Source: Cercis canadensis | Lineage: Eukaryota > Streptophyta > Magnoliopsida > Fabales > Fabaceae | DNA: 64,000 nt | Reading direction: 5' to 3' | Assembly: GCA_003255065.1 (NCBI GenBank) | Contig: QAOA01006130.1 | Span: 781,687 to 845,686 of the forward strand | Shown here: one piece after another, positions 35,360-46,236 of the stretch | How the letters are laid out: each line of letters opens with the position of its first letter | Numbering within the stretch: the first letter of the stretch is position 1 | Notes under the pieces: model-generated | What the model saw: the letters and a program-made list of their open reading frames with translations, nothing else | Told to the model about the DNA's origin: nothing | The model's database searches: none | Translations under genes and position numbers: made by a program

Positions 35360-36617
35360 AATACATAGATACATTAATCGTAATAATAATTAAAGAAATT
35401 AAAATGATACAAATGGCATTATCGGTCTGTCAACAATTAAAAGGCCGTCGTCTCTAGCAGTTTGTTAATTGTGTAGAGTGTTGAGATTTTACTGGTTTTT
35501 ATCGAGTTTGGGTGGGTCTGGTTCTGACATCTACTGTAGCCCAAGCCACTTATTTTTGGCGACTTTTCATTTTTTCTCTTGTTCTCGGATATTAATATTA
35601 TTAATTATCTGTACGCTTCAAGTCCTTAAACTTGCTTCTATTTAATAAAGATTTAGTGATAACTATAATTATTTGTCTCAACAGTGAACAGAATAAGCGA
35701 AGAGGTGCAACCTGTGTTAGTTTTGATTAGCTTGTTATTATTCCCCTAAAAAAGTGATTTATCCAATTGTTAAAGGGAGCTACCGCAATAGAGTTGCTGC
35801 TGTTGACATAGTTATGTAAAATCCTAATCGACTCGTTTCTACTCTTGATGGACGTGTAGGTTGTTTGGCTGGCTGTACGGCTGTCCCGAGAGATTAACGT
35901 TCGTTGACGATGAATATGTGTCTGAGTATGATCACGATCATGATGGTACACAAAATAATATGCTGATGCGCCACCGGAACTGTGGAACACTACACGCGTA
36001 TTCTGTATCGTTCAGCACCGAGCTCATGAATTGCTGTTTTCAGTCAAAGGCTTCTGCTTCTCGCCTCCTCTCCCCTCCACGCGTCCATCGTCTCTTCGCT
36101 TCACTCTTTCTTTCTCATCTTCTCTCTTAGCTTTTATTGTTTTCTCTTTCTTTCTCTTCACGGATTGTACATGACTCTTCATCTCAGATCTTGTTCCTAT
36201 TACAAGTCACCATTTTTGTTGCGCAAATAGTACCACAGCAATTTACTCTATGCTCATAAAATTCTAACCACCACTCAAATGCTACGTTTCCTACTTGTCA
36301 TTGAGTTAATTTTTCCAAATTTTGGAATTGCGTTATTATCTATTTCATTTGGGTGAAGCCGTGAAGGAAATTCTTACCTAGACTCTCCCAAAATTGAAAT
36401 GTCCCTTGAAAATGGAATGAGAATAACATACAACAGAATCCCGTCAAAACGGAGAATATGCCATGCCCATGACCATGATATCAAGTTATCAACCTTTCAG
36501 GCTTGATTTTAGAGGAATAACATAATGAGTTTTGTTTTTCTTTCTTTTCTTTTTTTTTTAATAAAAAGACCATCTAAGCAAACCTTTTTTATCCAAAATC
36601 TAAATTATTTTTTCCAA
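31918..36617. other. Long intergenic stretch; no gene supported
   Basis: The start is the FPA 3' UTR; a possible donor at 31928 (ctgtaagt) could start a 3'-UTR intron. Beyond it about 4.7 kb has only short open frames on both strands with no recognisable protein. It holds an AC run at 35329-35357 and a pyrimidine-rich block at about 36045-36165 that resembles a plant 5' leader but has no gene after it. A non-coding transcript cannot be excluded. Confidence 0.55.
35329..35357. repeat. (AC)n microsatellite
   Basis: About 14 AC units, intergenic. Confidence 0.95.
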
Positions 36618-36627
36618 CTTAAATGAC

Positions 36628-37602
36628 GGCTCTTTGACAGAATTAATATAGTGTAGAAAAATTATTACCAAAATAGGGTAGTTGCAAACTAAATTACCGA
36701 AATAATGCATTCTAAAAAAATTCAAAATTTAAAATAAAAAAGCAAAGTTGGCAGGGTGGGGCCCACCAGACACGCCGGGGGCCGTGGCACCTTCTCACTG
36801 AACACGTCGTGGACCCCACGGCGTGTCTCCCCTCTGTCCGCTTCACTGCCTGCGTGAAGAATGCTTGAAATTTGGACAATTTACTGAAATTACATCAATA
36901 AATTTTTGACTCAAAACCAGATTTTCACAGCAACGATGAAGAACTTCAACTACAACTAATGGGTCTGAACAGAAAAGGTAATTGCGCAATGAATTGAGAT
37001 TACCTTGCCTCAAGCTCAAGAAAATCTTCTCCACCAAAAATGCATCTGGAAGAGAAGTTGAAGAAACAGGTTCTTTTTCATTGGAATTGCTAAAGCTCTC
37101 ATGGGTTCGGAGAGAAGGGAGGCCATGATTGGGCCCAGTGTCCGCAAAAGAAGAGAAGCAGTGAAGTCTATGTAAAGTGCACTGTTGGGCATAAAATGGA
37201 AGCTTTCTGGAGGCTGTGACAGTTCTCAAAGCAAGGTTTTGGAAGGGGAGACATTAGCTGGCCATGTGAAAACAGAAAAATTAAAGGAACATCCACAAGT
37301 TTAGCTGCTCCTCCGTGAAACTATGGAAGTTTAACTGTCAAACTTTCCCAACTGTGAAGGTTTTTGCCAATGACGAAGGTAGACTGAGCTTTGGGAGGCA
37401 GACACGCCGTGGGGCCCACGGCGTGTTCAGTGAGAAGGTGTCACTGGCCCCCGGCGTGTTCGGTGGGCCCCACCCTGCCAACTTTGCTTTTTTATTTTAA
37501 ATTTTGAATTTTTCTAGAATGCATTATTTCGGTAATTTAGTTTGCAACTACCCTATTTTGGTAATAATCTTTCTACACTATATTAATTCTGTCAAAGAGC
37601 CT
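36628..37602. mobile_element. Non-autonomous Mutator-like element (Pack-MULE-like)
   Basis: A 975-base element bounded by long terminal inverted repeats of about 200 bases (36628-36829 and 37400-37601). The left end reads ggctctttgacagaattaat and the right end is its near-perfect complement. A 10-base direct repeat, cttaaatgac, flanks it at 36618-36627 and 37603-37612. Long terminal repeats with a 9-11 base target duplication are the hallmark of Mutator-like elements. Each arm contains a GC-rich hairpin: acacgccgtggg then its complement, near 37400-37426. No transposase is present. The interior carries a PPR-like gene fragment on the - strand. Confidence 0.85.
36843..37262 (-). pseudogene. 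PPR-protein 5' fragment captured inside the MULE
   Basis: An open frame inside the element reads LALRTVTASRKLPFY, then FLVEKIFLSLRQGNLNSLRN, VVEVLHRCCENL and NCPNFKHSS. This resembles the N-terminal, pre-repeat part of a mitochondrial P-class pentatricopeptide repeat protein, from the presequence up to where the repeats would begin. No ATG in the same frame gives a good start; the frame enters from a CTC/TTG-containing stretch. The frame stops soon after HSS, so no repeats are encoded. I infer capture of a gene fragment by the transposon. The family call rests on recalled motifs. Confidence 0.5.
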
Positions 37603-37612
37603 CTTAAATGAC

Positions 37613-38374
37613 ATAGCAACACAATTGAATTTTCAAACACAAACCAGGTACAGAAAATTTATTTTGGTAGTAATGATCAAAACGGCAATGTATGTTTATT
37701 TTTTTTTTCCTCTCTTATGAGCTATGGCATACTTTATTGAAATTGTTAACTTAAAATTCAAAATTGATACTTTAATTGCGCAAACTTTTTTAACTATAAC
37801 TAGAATGTTTGCTTTGTTTATTTGATTTTAATTATAGAGTAAAACCCTTTTTTAGTCCTTGAAAAATGCAATCATTGACAAATTCGTCATTAAAAAATTT
37901 TCAGTGATAAATTGGTCATTGAATTATTATTTTACTGAAAAATTAGTCCTCCAGTAGGCAAGATCAGTGAAAAGAAAAGGAGGACTTGAATGAGAAAAGG
38001 AGGGCTTAAACATAGCTAAACAAGATCAGTGAAAAAAATTTAAGAAAGGGGTCTACAGGGGTCCAGAACTTTTCTCATTAAAGTACCAGAGTTTTAATTT
38101 GTCAGACATAATAATAATTCAAGGACCAATTTGTCACTAAAAATTTTTGGAGGATGAATTTGTCAGTAGCTATATTTTTCAAAGACTAAAAAAGGGTTTT
38201 AATCTTAATTATAATGGATAAAAATGAATCTGGCTTGTGCAATAAATTCTTTCTTGCCTCTGATCTAACCTCTTTAAGGGAAGCAGGAGCGGCCGATGTA
38301 TAATGTCCGCGACTGACCGGGTTCTGTAGTGAACTACTTTCTCCAAAACAGAAACAGAATATTGAAAGGAAGAG
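37613..38374. other. SKIP16 upstream region with foldback element
   Basis: Between the MULE and the SKIP16 start codon. It contains the 368-base foldback element at 37837-38204, whose right end lies 170 bases before the start codon. Nothing else is recognised. Confidence 0.6.
37837..38204. mobile_element. MITE with 9-bp target duplication upstream of SKIP16
   Basis: The terminal inverted repeats read gagtaaaacccttttttagt at the left and, in reverse complement, gattaaaacccttttttagt at the right. Complementarity continues inward for about 130 bases (for example gacaaattcgtc and gacaaattcatc). A perfect 9-base direct repeat, ttaattata, flanks it at 37828-37836 and 38205-38213, fitting a Mutator-type miniature element. 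No coding capacity. Confidence 0.8.
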
Positions 38375-41300
38375 ATGGAGGTGGAGTCGGTGGGAGATTT
38401 AGCGCTGCATATAATTCTAACGAAGCTAGACGCCGATGACACTGCGAGAGTTGCATGCGTAAGCAAGAGATTTAGGGCTTCGGCCTCCGAAGAGACCCTA
38501 TGGTTCAGAATCTGCTCCCAGGATCTTGGTCTCACACACCCTGTAGATCCTCTTGGAAACCCTGCCCCTTCATTCAAGGTCACTTCGCTAAATCATTTCT
38601 TCAAGTTACTTTTTATGATCCGACGAGAAACGAAAATATCAATTGGAATTTTTGGGGAACGTTTATCGTCACCTTTCGTTTTATGAATTGTGAAATTCAA
38701 GATTGTTGGCAGTTTTTCTCAACTTCTCTTCTTCCAACCAACATCGTTCCATTATTCTTGGCTTTATTGATTAATGAACAAACTCAAGGACAAAGTGTTG
38801 GTGTCCTTGGTCAACTTTGGCTGGTTAATCCAATTTCATTTTCTTCCTACATCTTTCACTCTCAAGCACAACTTGTGGTCATGCTAGTTAGTCCTGTTAT
38901 CCCTTGGAGTGCTGCTTATATGGATAGGTAGGTATTCAACAACATGAGTAGACTGAATTGACTGAGTCAAAATCTCAAAGGGTGCGTGCTAGCTATTGCC
39001 TGTCATGATGTAAGTCTTGCATGAGCTATGCTGAAAAGTAGATGTTTCAATTGTGATTGTGCCTGTTGTGCCATACTTGATCCACTTTCATACTTCTGCT
39101 GATAGCCTGCTTTGCAAAGCCTCCAACCCAAGACCTCCATCCCACTCCTTAATTTCTAAGTTGCTGTCTTGGCACTAAATACAAAACTAACTTCTGAAAT
39201 GCGATTAACTGCTCTGTTAAATTTTTGCTAGAATGTGATATCTTTTTTTTGAAACAAGAACGATTGTTGAGGATGTGACACATGGTCTAGACGTCCCCTG
39301 AGTAGTGCTCAATGTTACTAAAGCTTTTATATAGGGAATATTTGGTACAACTAGAAATGACGTTGTGTGTGTGTGTGTGTGTGTGTGTAGGTAACCTATC
39401 ATATTTGGCGAGAAGCTTTCCATATGTATCCTTGGTCTCTTGTTAAGCGTGTCAAAAGGTGCTGGGACAGAATAAAATCCTGGCTGACCAGTAATTTTCC
39501 AGAAGCTGAGGCAACACTTCGTGAAGGTGCATCAGAAGCTGACATTCAAGAGTTGGAGAATACCTTAAAATTGAAATTGCCTCTTCCTACAAGGGTCCTT
39601 TATCGCTTTTTTGATGGGCAAGAATTTACAAGCGAAGATCAATCAGCTAGTACAGTTGGCAGTTTGTTGGGCCTTATTGGTGGCTACTCTTACTATCACC
39701 ATTTGGTAAATGTATATCTGTTACCCATAAGTCAAGTAATCCTTGAAACTCGGCAAATTATGCGCCACTTAGGATTTTCCACCAGATCTAAGTATGTTGT
39801 TGTGGCTGCTTCTTCCACATCCAGTGAAAAGTTGTTTTTCCTCAACTGTACCAATGGTCAACTATATGTTGGAACCAGGAATCTTCCCACGGATGGAGAA
39901 ATGATTCCGTGTGTACCAAATGCTCTGATTAGTTCAGTGCATGAGCTGACTGGTGATCAACAACAGGATGCCATGCTGCTGTGGTTAGAAGAACATGGTC
40001 GTCGTTTACAAAATGGCGTTATCAAACTCTCTGAAGAAGGGAATATCAAAAGCATTAGCCTTTTTCCAGAAAATCCCCCTCTTTGTTCAACAGCTGTAAC
40101 CAACGGTGTGCAGGTACCACATCCTTATGTTGCCTCTTTGGCGCTCTGTCTTAAGGCAATAAATGGAGCGTTGCAAAGGTGGTGAATGATGCAGTTTGCT
40201 AATTCATATTGGTATATATAGATTTTTTGTTGTCACCTGTCACATAAACCTTGGCATGCCATATGTAGCCCTGCCTAAGGTCCTTACATTTATATCATCA
40301 AAGTTTCCTGAGATCTGCACTTGAAAGTTTTTGTTGTCTTCATGCATTATGGAAGAAAAGAGTTGGTGACTCTGTTGCTCATTGGCTGTGGGCAGGGATT
40401 TCAGTTTACTTATTATAGGGCAAACTGCATGATAATACATGAAGGAAATATATGTTGATTTGCAACTGTAATGTAATTATTGAATCATTACTTGATTTTG
40501 CTTCTGATGTATAAACTATGTTAGTTTGGTTTTCTATTTTCATTTTTTTGTTATATATCTTTTCGCCAAGAAATTTCCAAGCAGTTTCTGAAACATTATG
40601 ATAGTATTTAAAGAATTGTGAGAAGAGGGGGTGGGGAGAATAAATGTGAGGGAAGCTATAAAAAAGTGTTAATGACAGAAAAATTGGCCGCCCAGCAATG
40701 ATGATACTTTGATTCATTGATTTATGCAGCATATGAACAAATTTGATCTAATATTTATTATATATGCTCTTGCTGCTGCATTATTGTATAAGAAATGCTC
40801 TTTGTTTTTAAATTTCTCTGTGGGTCTTTATGTTATTTATAAGTTGTTGCAGGCACATAGGTTAGGTAATTAGGTAGCCTTTGATCTCTCTGGTGCTTGG
40901 TTTTTGGTTGGTTATAATGTATGTGCCATCATCCTGACATTGATTTTGATGTGGAAACTCATAATTACTGCTTATTTCTTGAGGTTCGCGCTTCTGCGGT
41001 GTTTATACCTGAGTTGGCTGATCTTCAAGATGATAGTGAAAAGTACTTATTTGCGTATTCAATCCGCATATCCCTTCAACCTCAAGGATGCATCATCAAT
41101 GGAATGTCCTTCAGTTCTTGCCAACTCCATTGGAGGCACTGGGTCATCCGTGCCAATGATGTTGTAGTATCTGATGTCAATGGAGAAGCTGTTATAGGAA
41201 AGGTATTATTTTATTTTATTTTCCTTTTTTACCTGGAGAGGGGGAATTTGTGTGTGTACCTTTATTGTATTATCTATATAATTATTGGTTGTTAGAGCAT

Positions 41301-42270
41301 GTGATTATTTGAAATTAAATGTAATTGAATGAAAGTTGTGCTGGTTTAGAATCTTTTAGCTCTGTAAATAATTACTTGAATTGTCTTTATTTTTTAGAAT
41401 CCTTTTTTTTTGGATATAACGGTCAGAATATTCATTTTATCATGTCTATGCAGTTCCCACTTTTGCTTCCAGATGATAAAGAATTTGTTTATCAGAGTTG
41501 CACCCCTTTACCGACGTCAGCTGGCTCCATTGAAGGTTCTTTTAAATTTGTACCTGGCAGGTATTTATTCCTGTTCTTTTAGTTATTGTTGATGACAAAT
41601 TATTTGGTTATATATGGTAGGCTAGGTAATGTAGGACAACCTGTTGATGAGAAATCCCGTACCAAATTTGTTACCTTGCTAAAAAAGGTAATTAGGGTCT
41701 CATTCCTAGCTATTAACAGTACTCTAACTGGTGTTTCCAGGTTTCTAGTGGTTTCTGCCCTGGTATTGATTCATGATGCAATTGAGTCTTAGTAACACTA
41801 GGGTTTAAAAATGCTTAAATCAGGTCTGATTCGAAGGAGTGATTCTACTAGCAAATTAAAGTAGAAGAAAGAATAAACCTATCAAACCACAAAACCACAG
41901 AATCTCACAGAAATCTTATTAGACTGTAACCTCTAATAATTTCATTGTTTTATTTTGCTGAGAAAATTCACTATAATCCCATTCTACTAGCTTGGGGACT
42001 GAATGCTGTGGGTTTAGCTTTAACCTATCTACAGTTATTGTTGACAAAGTGCCCACCCACTTAAACAATGTAGACTTCAATCAAACATCCATGTTTCGGA
42101 GGACGATTCAGTGGGGCCTTTCCCATCGAAAATAATTTCAATTGATGACGCAAATGTGATGTAATCTCTATCTCTCTGTCTGTGATTTCAGATTGGCAGA
42201 CCCAAAAGGAAGTCCGTTCGAAGTTATAGTGGCACGATTCCCTCTCCAACTGCCAGACTATGTTTTCTGA
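38375..42270 (+). CDS. SKIP16: F-box protein SKIP16-type (F-box, SMI1/KNR4-like, ApaG/DUF525)
   Basis: Five exons: 38375-38578, 39391-40113, 40984-41202, 41454-41560, 42192-42270. They total 1332 nt and encode 443 residues. The N-terminal F-box (about 5-50: GDLALHIILTKLDADDTAR, then VSKRFRASASEETLWFRIC) should bind SKP1/ASK in an SCF ubiquitin ligase. A central SMI1/KNR4-like region follows at about 95-270 (ELENTLKLKLPLPTRVLYRF, then DGQE and GLIGGYSYYHHLVNVYLLPI). The C-terminal ApaG domain (about 310-430: YLFAYSIRISLQPQG, SCQLHWRHWVIRAND, SCTPLPTSAGSIEGSFKFVP) is a fibronectin-like fold of unknown ligand. This three-part layout is that of Arabidopsis SKIP16 (At1g06110). Intron 1 ends in a long TG run directly at its acceptor. 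The start codon is the first ATG in frame with the F-box. Confidence 0.93.
39364..39388 (+). repeat. (TG)n tract abutting the SKIP16 exon 2 acceptor
   Basis: About 12 TG units run directly into the TAG acceptor of intron 1 (exon 2 starts at 39391). The repeat takes the place of the usual U-rich polypyrimidine tract. Confidence 0.9.
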
Positions 42271-42820
42271 TTTTGATTCTGAAAGTATGCGTTTCTTTCT
42301 TTCTTCTTCTTCTTTTTTTTGGTTGGCTAATGTAAAGGTTGCGTTTCTCTACATGGTAATTGCAGCTCCGTGATGTTGTTTGCGTGTATTATGTAATCTA
42401 TAAAAAGGAACCATCCATAGAATCAGATTACTGGGAACTACTTTAGTTCCGCAGTAACAATTTATCTATTCTTGTGACAACTTTTTTAATGTGGTGAAAA
42501 GGAGATTAATTGAGAAAATTTATTCTCATAAGAAATTTTTAAAATTTGTTCTTTATCAAGAGCAATTTTTAAAAATTTGTTCTTGATAAAGCACCCAGAC
42601 TAAATTCACAAAAGAAAGTTCATTTTTCTATGAATAACTTTCGATGACGTGCTATTGCGCTCGCCTCTCATGTAATTAGACACATGACTGGTAATTTCCT
42701 TACGGAGCCAGATCAATATGGCACGATGTTTCTTATAGAAAGAGAAAAAAACTTCTATTTATGATTGTTGTTTTCTCCTTTGTTTTGGTTATTGTTTTGA
42801 AACTATTTTCTATTTATCAA
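42271..42820. other. SKIP16 3' flank; no gene seen
   Basis: Probably 3' UTR and spacer; AT-rich. A short direct repeat based on ttttaaaaatttgttctt lies near 42535-42585. No recognisable gene. Confidence 0.5.
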
Positions 42821-43300
42821 GGCTTAAATATACTGCAAGTCTTCGTAGTTTAGATAAATTTTGAATCAGATCCTTATAGTTTTTTTTTTTTTTTTTTTNT
42901 TTTTTTTTCTTTTGGATCTTATAGTTTGAATATTTTTTAGTTAGGTTTATGTCATCATTCTCGATTATAAATTCTTCAGTTTAGTGTTGATATGACAAAT
43001 TACTTGTCTATGTGGCAATAAAAGAAACTGATGGAGAGTTAAAATGATACAAAAATTGTCAAAATTTGATAAGATGATAATTTTTGTGTCACTTTAGAAT
43101 CACGTTAACTTTTTTATTATTATATATACAAGTTGTTTATTATGTTAATACTAAACTGATGAAATTATAATCAAGGTGATAGTAAGGACTCAATTAAAAA
43201 AAAAATTCAAATTATAAGAAACTCAAAAGAAGAAGAAAAAAATATAGGAACATGGTTCAAAATGTATTCAAATTATAAAGATCTACAGTATATTTAAACT
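42821..43300. mobile_element. Foldback MITE with poly-T/N tract
   Basis: The left arm starts ggcttaaatatactgcaagt and the reverse complement of the right arm starts agtttaaatatactgtagat. Pairing continues inward over more than 200 bases: ttttgaatcagatcc against ttttgaaccatgttcc, and ttcagtttagtgttgat against atcagtttagtattaac. A poly-T run with one N (42899) lies in the left arm, against a poly-A-rich run in the right. Flanks tttatcaa and tttattaa may be a decayed target duplication. Confidence 0.7.
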
Positions 43301-43451
43301 TTTTATTAATTACATAGAGGTGATTATAAGAAATGCTTCAAATTTAAGTAAAGAAAATAAACTTAATATCAAATACAAAATTTTTTGGCCAAGCCTTTTA
43401 TCTTCATGCCCTTTATTCATCCTTAGTAGTTTAGAAACACCCATCTAAATT

Positions 43452-43967
43452 TTCAATAAGGCATTTTGAATAGTTAATTCTATAAATACCATATTTTTTA
43501 AACAATTTTTTACATCTATCATAGTTTTCATTTTTTAAATATTATGTCATTTTGTAAAAAAAAAAATTGATAACACAATTGTGTCTATTGCGATACCATA
43601 AGAGTGATGACATTAGACAAATAACGTCACTCTTGTGATAACGTAATATCCAAATGACGTCACTACAATGGCGACACAATAAGTTCAATTGTGTCGCTCT
43701 TTTACCATGACAGCACTGTTAGAGACCAAACAAGAATCAACATTGGGTGTCACAATTGAGCTTATTGCATCACATTTGTAGTGACGCCAATTGGATAACG
43801 CATGACCATAAGAGTGACATTATTTTGTCAAATGACGTCACTCTTGTAGTCTACAATATACCAATTGCATCACTGTAAGTCTCAACTTAATAACAATTAA
43901 GGCAAATATAGAAATCATTTAAAAAGTATAATATTTATGAAAGTAAGTTTTTAAAATATATTATTGA
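43452..43967. mobile_element. Foldback element (about 515 bases, near-complete hairpin)
   Basis: Almost the whole segment is an imperfect palindrome. Left sequence such as gtcactacaatggcgacaca, and ataagttcaattgtg, pairs with the right half, whose complement reads gtcactacaaatgtgatgca and ataagctcaattgtg. The outer arms also pair (ttctataaatacc with ttcataaatatt). The unpaired loop is about 50 bases near 43710-43755. The arms contain repeated gtcactcttgt and gacgtcac motifs. No coding capacity. Confidence 0.65.
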
Positions 43968-44047
43968 AGTCAACGATCCTCGTATATTATACGTGTGTTT
44001 CTTTTTAAGAATTTGTAAATATATGTATTTTTTAAGTACATCTTTTG

Positions 44048-46113
44048 GGCAAATTTACAGTAATAATACTGTTTGGAAAAGTAATTACGGATTTAGGTTA
44101 GTTTTGAAAGTATTTACGGAAGTGGGTTAGTTTTTCTTGCTAAAAAACCTTGAAGCGTTTTATCTAAAAAACGCTAAAGGAAACCGCGTTTTTAACACAA
44201 AACGCGAAAATAGAACTGCGTTTTACTAAAAAAAACACGGATTGGATTAGTTTAAAACGCTGAATCGATTTAAAAAGGGGAGGATGAAAATGTGAGAAAG
44301 AAACGTGGTTTGAAAGAGAGTTTATTGACTAAAACTCTATTTCAAATAGCGTTTTAGTCAATAAACTCTCTTTCAAACCGCGTTTTAGTCAATAAACTCT
44401 AAAACCTAATGGTGAAAACCCTAAACCCAAGTCTAAAAACCCATAACTTAAACCCTAAACCCTAATCTCCAAAACCAAACTCTAAACCCTATCTTTTGAA
44501 CCCTAATTTCCAAACCTTAAATCTCAAATAATAAACCTCAAACTCTAATCCCTTTATTATAATCTCAATTTCAAAACCCTAATCTCTTAACCCTAAATCA
44601 TAAACCCTAAACCACAATCCTCAAATACTAAACCCTAACCCAAAATGCTAATCTATGAACCTAAACTCTAAAAACCCTAAACCCAAGTCGTAAAAACCCT
44701 AATATCAAACCCTAAACTTTAAAATCAAAATCCTAACCCTAAACACCAAACTAACAAAATTAGTTCCCTAAACCTCAAAATTTATCCCTTAACCCTAAAT
44801 CCTAATATTTAAACTACAAACCCCAAACTCTATTCTTAAACTCAAAAACCTAACTCCAAATCACAAAACCCAAAATGGTATACTATAACTCAAAACCTTA
44901 TTATTCGAACCCTAAACCTCAAATAATAAACCTCAAACCCTAATCCCTTAATTCTAATCTCATACTTCAACCCTTAACCTTTAAACTATAAATCCTAAAC
45001 CTTAAACCCCATTCCTCAAATGCTAAACCCTAACCCAAAACCCTAATCTCCTAACCCTAACCCTAACTCCAAGTTTTAAAACCCAACACTTAAAAAATCA
45101 AACACAAAAAATGAGTTGTCCAAACCCTAAATCCTAAAAATTAATCTTTTTACCCTAAACCCCAAAATTTAAACTATAAATTCTAAACTCTATTCTGAAA
45201 CCCCAAATCATAAACTTTAAATCTCAAAACTTAACTCCAAAGCACAAACCCCAAATGGTATACCATAACTCTAAATTTCAAATTCTAAGCTTTAAATATA
45301 AACTCTAAACCTTAATCTCACACCCTAAATCTTGAACCCTAAATCGTAGCCTCAAATCTTAAATTTTAAATCTTAAACCCCAAAGCCCATACACTAATCT
45401 CAAATCCAAAATATTAAACCCTAAATTAAATAGCATTTTGGGTTAGGGTTTAGCATTTGAGGATTGTAGTTTAGGGTTTATGATTTAGGGTTAAGAGATT
45501 AGGGTTTTGAAATTGAGATTATAATAAAGGGATTAGAGGTTTATTATTTGAGATTTAGGGTTTGGAAATTAGGGTTCAAAGGATAGGGTTTGGAGTTTGG
45601 TTTTGGGGATTAGGGTTTAAGTTATAGGTTTTTGGACTTGGGTTTAGGGTTTTCACGATTAGGCTTTAAAGTTTATTGACTAAAACGCGGTTTGAAAGAG
45701 AGTTTATTGACTAAAACGTTGTTTGAAAGAGAGTTTTAGTCAATAAACTCGGTTTGAAAGAGAGTTTATTGACTAAAACTCTTTTTCAAAGAGCGTTTTA
45801 ATCAATAAACTCTCTTTCAAAGAGAGTTTTAGTCAATAAACTCTCTTTCAAACCACGTTTCTTTCACACATTTCCGCCCTCCCCTTTTTAAATCGATTCA
45901 GCGTTTTAAACTAACCCAATCCGCATTTTCTTTAGTAAAACGCAGTTCTATTTTTACTTTTTGTGTTAAAAACGTGGTTTCCTTTAGCGTTTTTTAGATA
46001 AAATGCTTCAACGTTTTTTAGCAAGAAAAACTAACCCACTTCCGTAAATACTTTCAAAACTAACCTAAATCCGTAATTACTTTTCCAAACAGTATTATTA
46101 CTGTAAATTTGCC
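44048..46113. mobile_element. Large foldback MULE filled with degenerate telomere-like repeats
   Basis: A 2066-base element with ends ggcaaatttacagtaataat and, at the right, its complement. A perfect 9-base direct repeat, catcttttg, flanks it at 44039-44047 and 46114-46122, the size expected for Mutator-like insertion. The terminal inverted repeats are very long: left 44048 to about 44650, right about 45433 to 46113. Their inner parts, and the whole centre, consist of degenerate ccctaaa-type units on the + strand, with the complementary tttaggg-type units in the right arm. Subterminal sequence holds alternating-orientation copies of a unit with gtttattgactaaaac and gtttgaaagagag. No transposase or other protein is encoded. 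It lies about 1 kb upstream of the bZIP gene. Confidence 0.8.
44396..45660. repeat. Degenerate interstitial telomere-like repeat array
   Basis: Dozens of imperfect plant telomere units (ccctaaa) separated by related aaccct/atctcaa variants run from 44396 to about 45430. From about 45433 to 45660 the same text recurs in inverse orientation (tttaggg). The array lies inside the MULE at 44048-46113, so it is cargo and part of its inverted repeats, not a chromosome end. Confidence 0.85.
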
Positions 46114-46122
46114 CATCTTTTG

Positions 46123-46197
46123 AGTGTTTGGGTGAGTTTTTTCGAGTAATTAGGATTTGGACGAGCTTAGCAAAAAAAAAAAAAAAAAAANNNNNNN

Positions 46198-46236
<39 letters not shown>

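Noticed and set aside
35861..36130. 89-residue open frame in the long spacer
   Set aside because: No recognisable domain; the second half only translates a pyrimidine-rich stretch.
44396..45660. Chromosome end or fusion point
   Set aside because: The telomere-like array is strongly degenerate, is mirrored by its own inverted copy and sits inside an element with 9-base target duplications. Single-copy genes continue on both sides.
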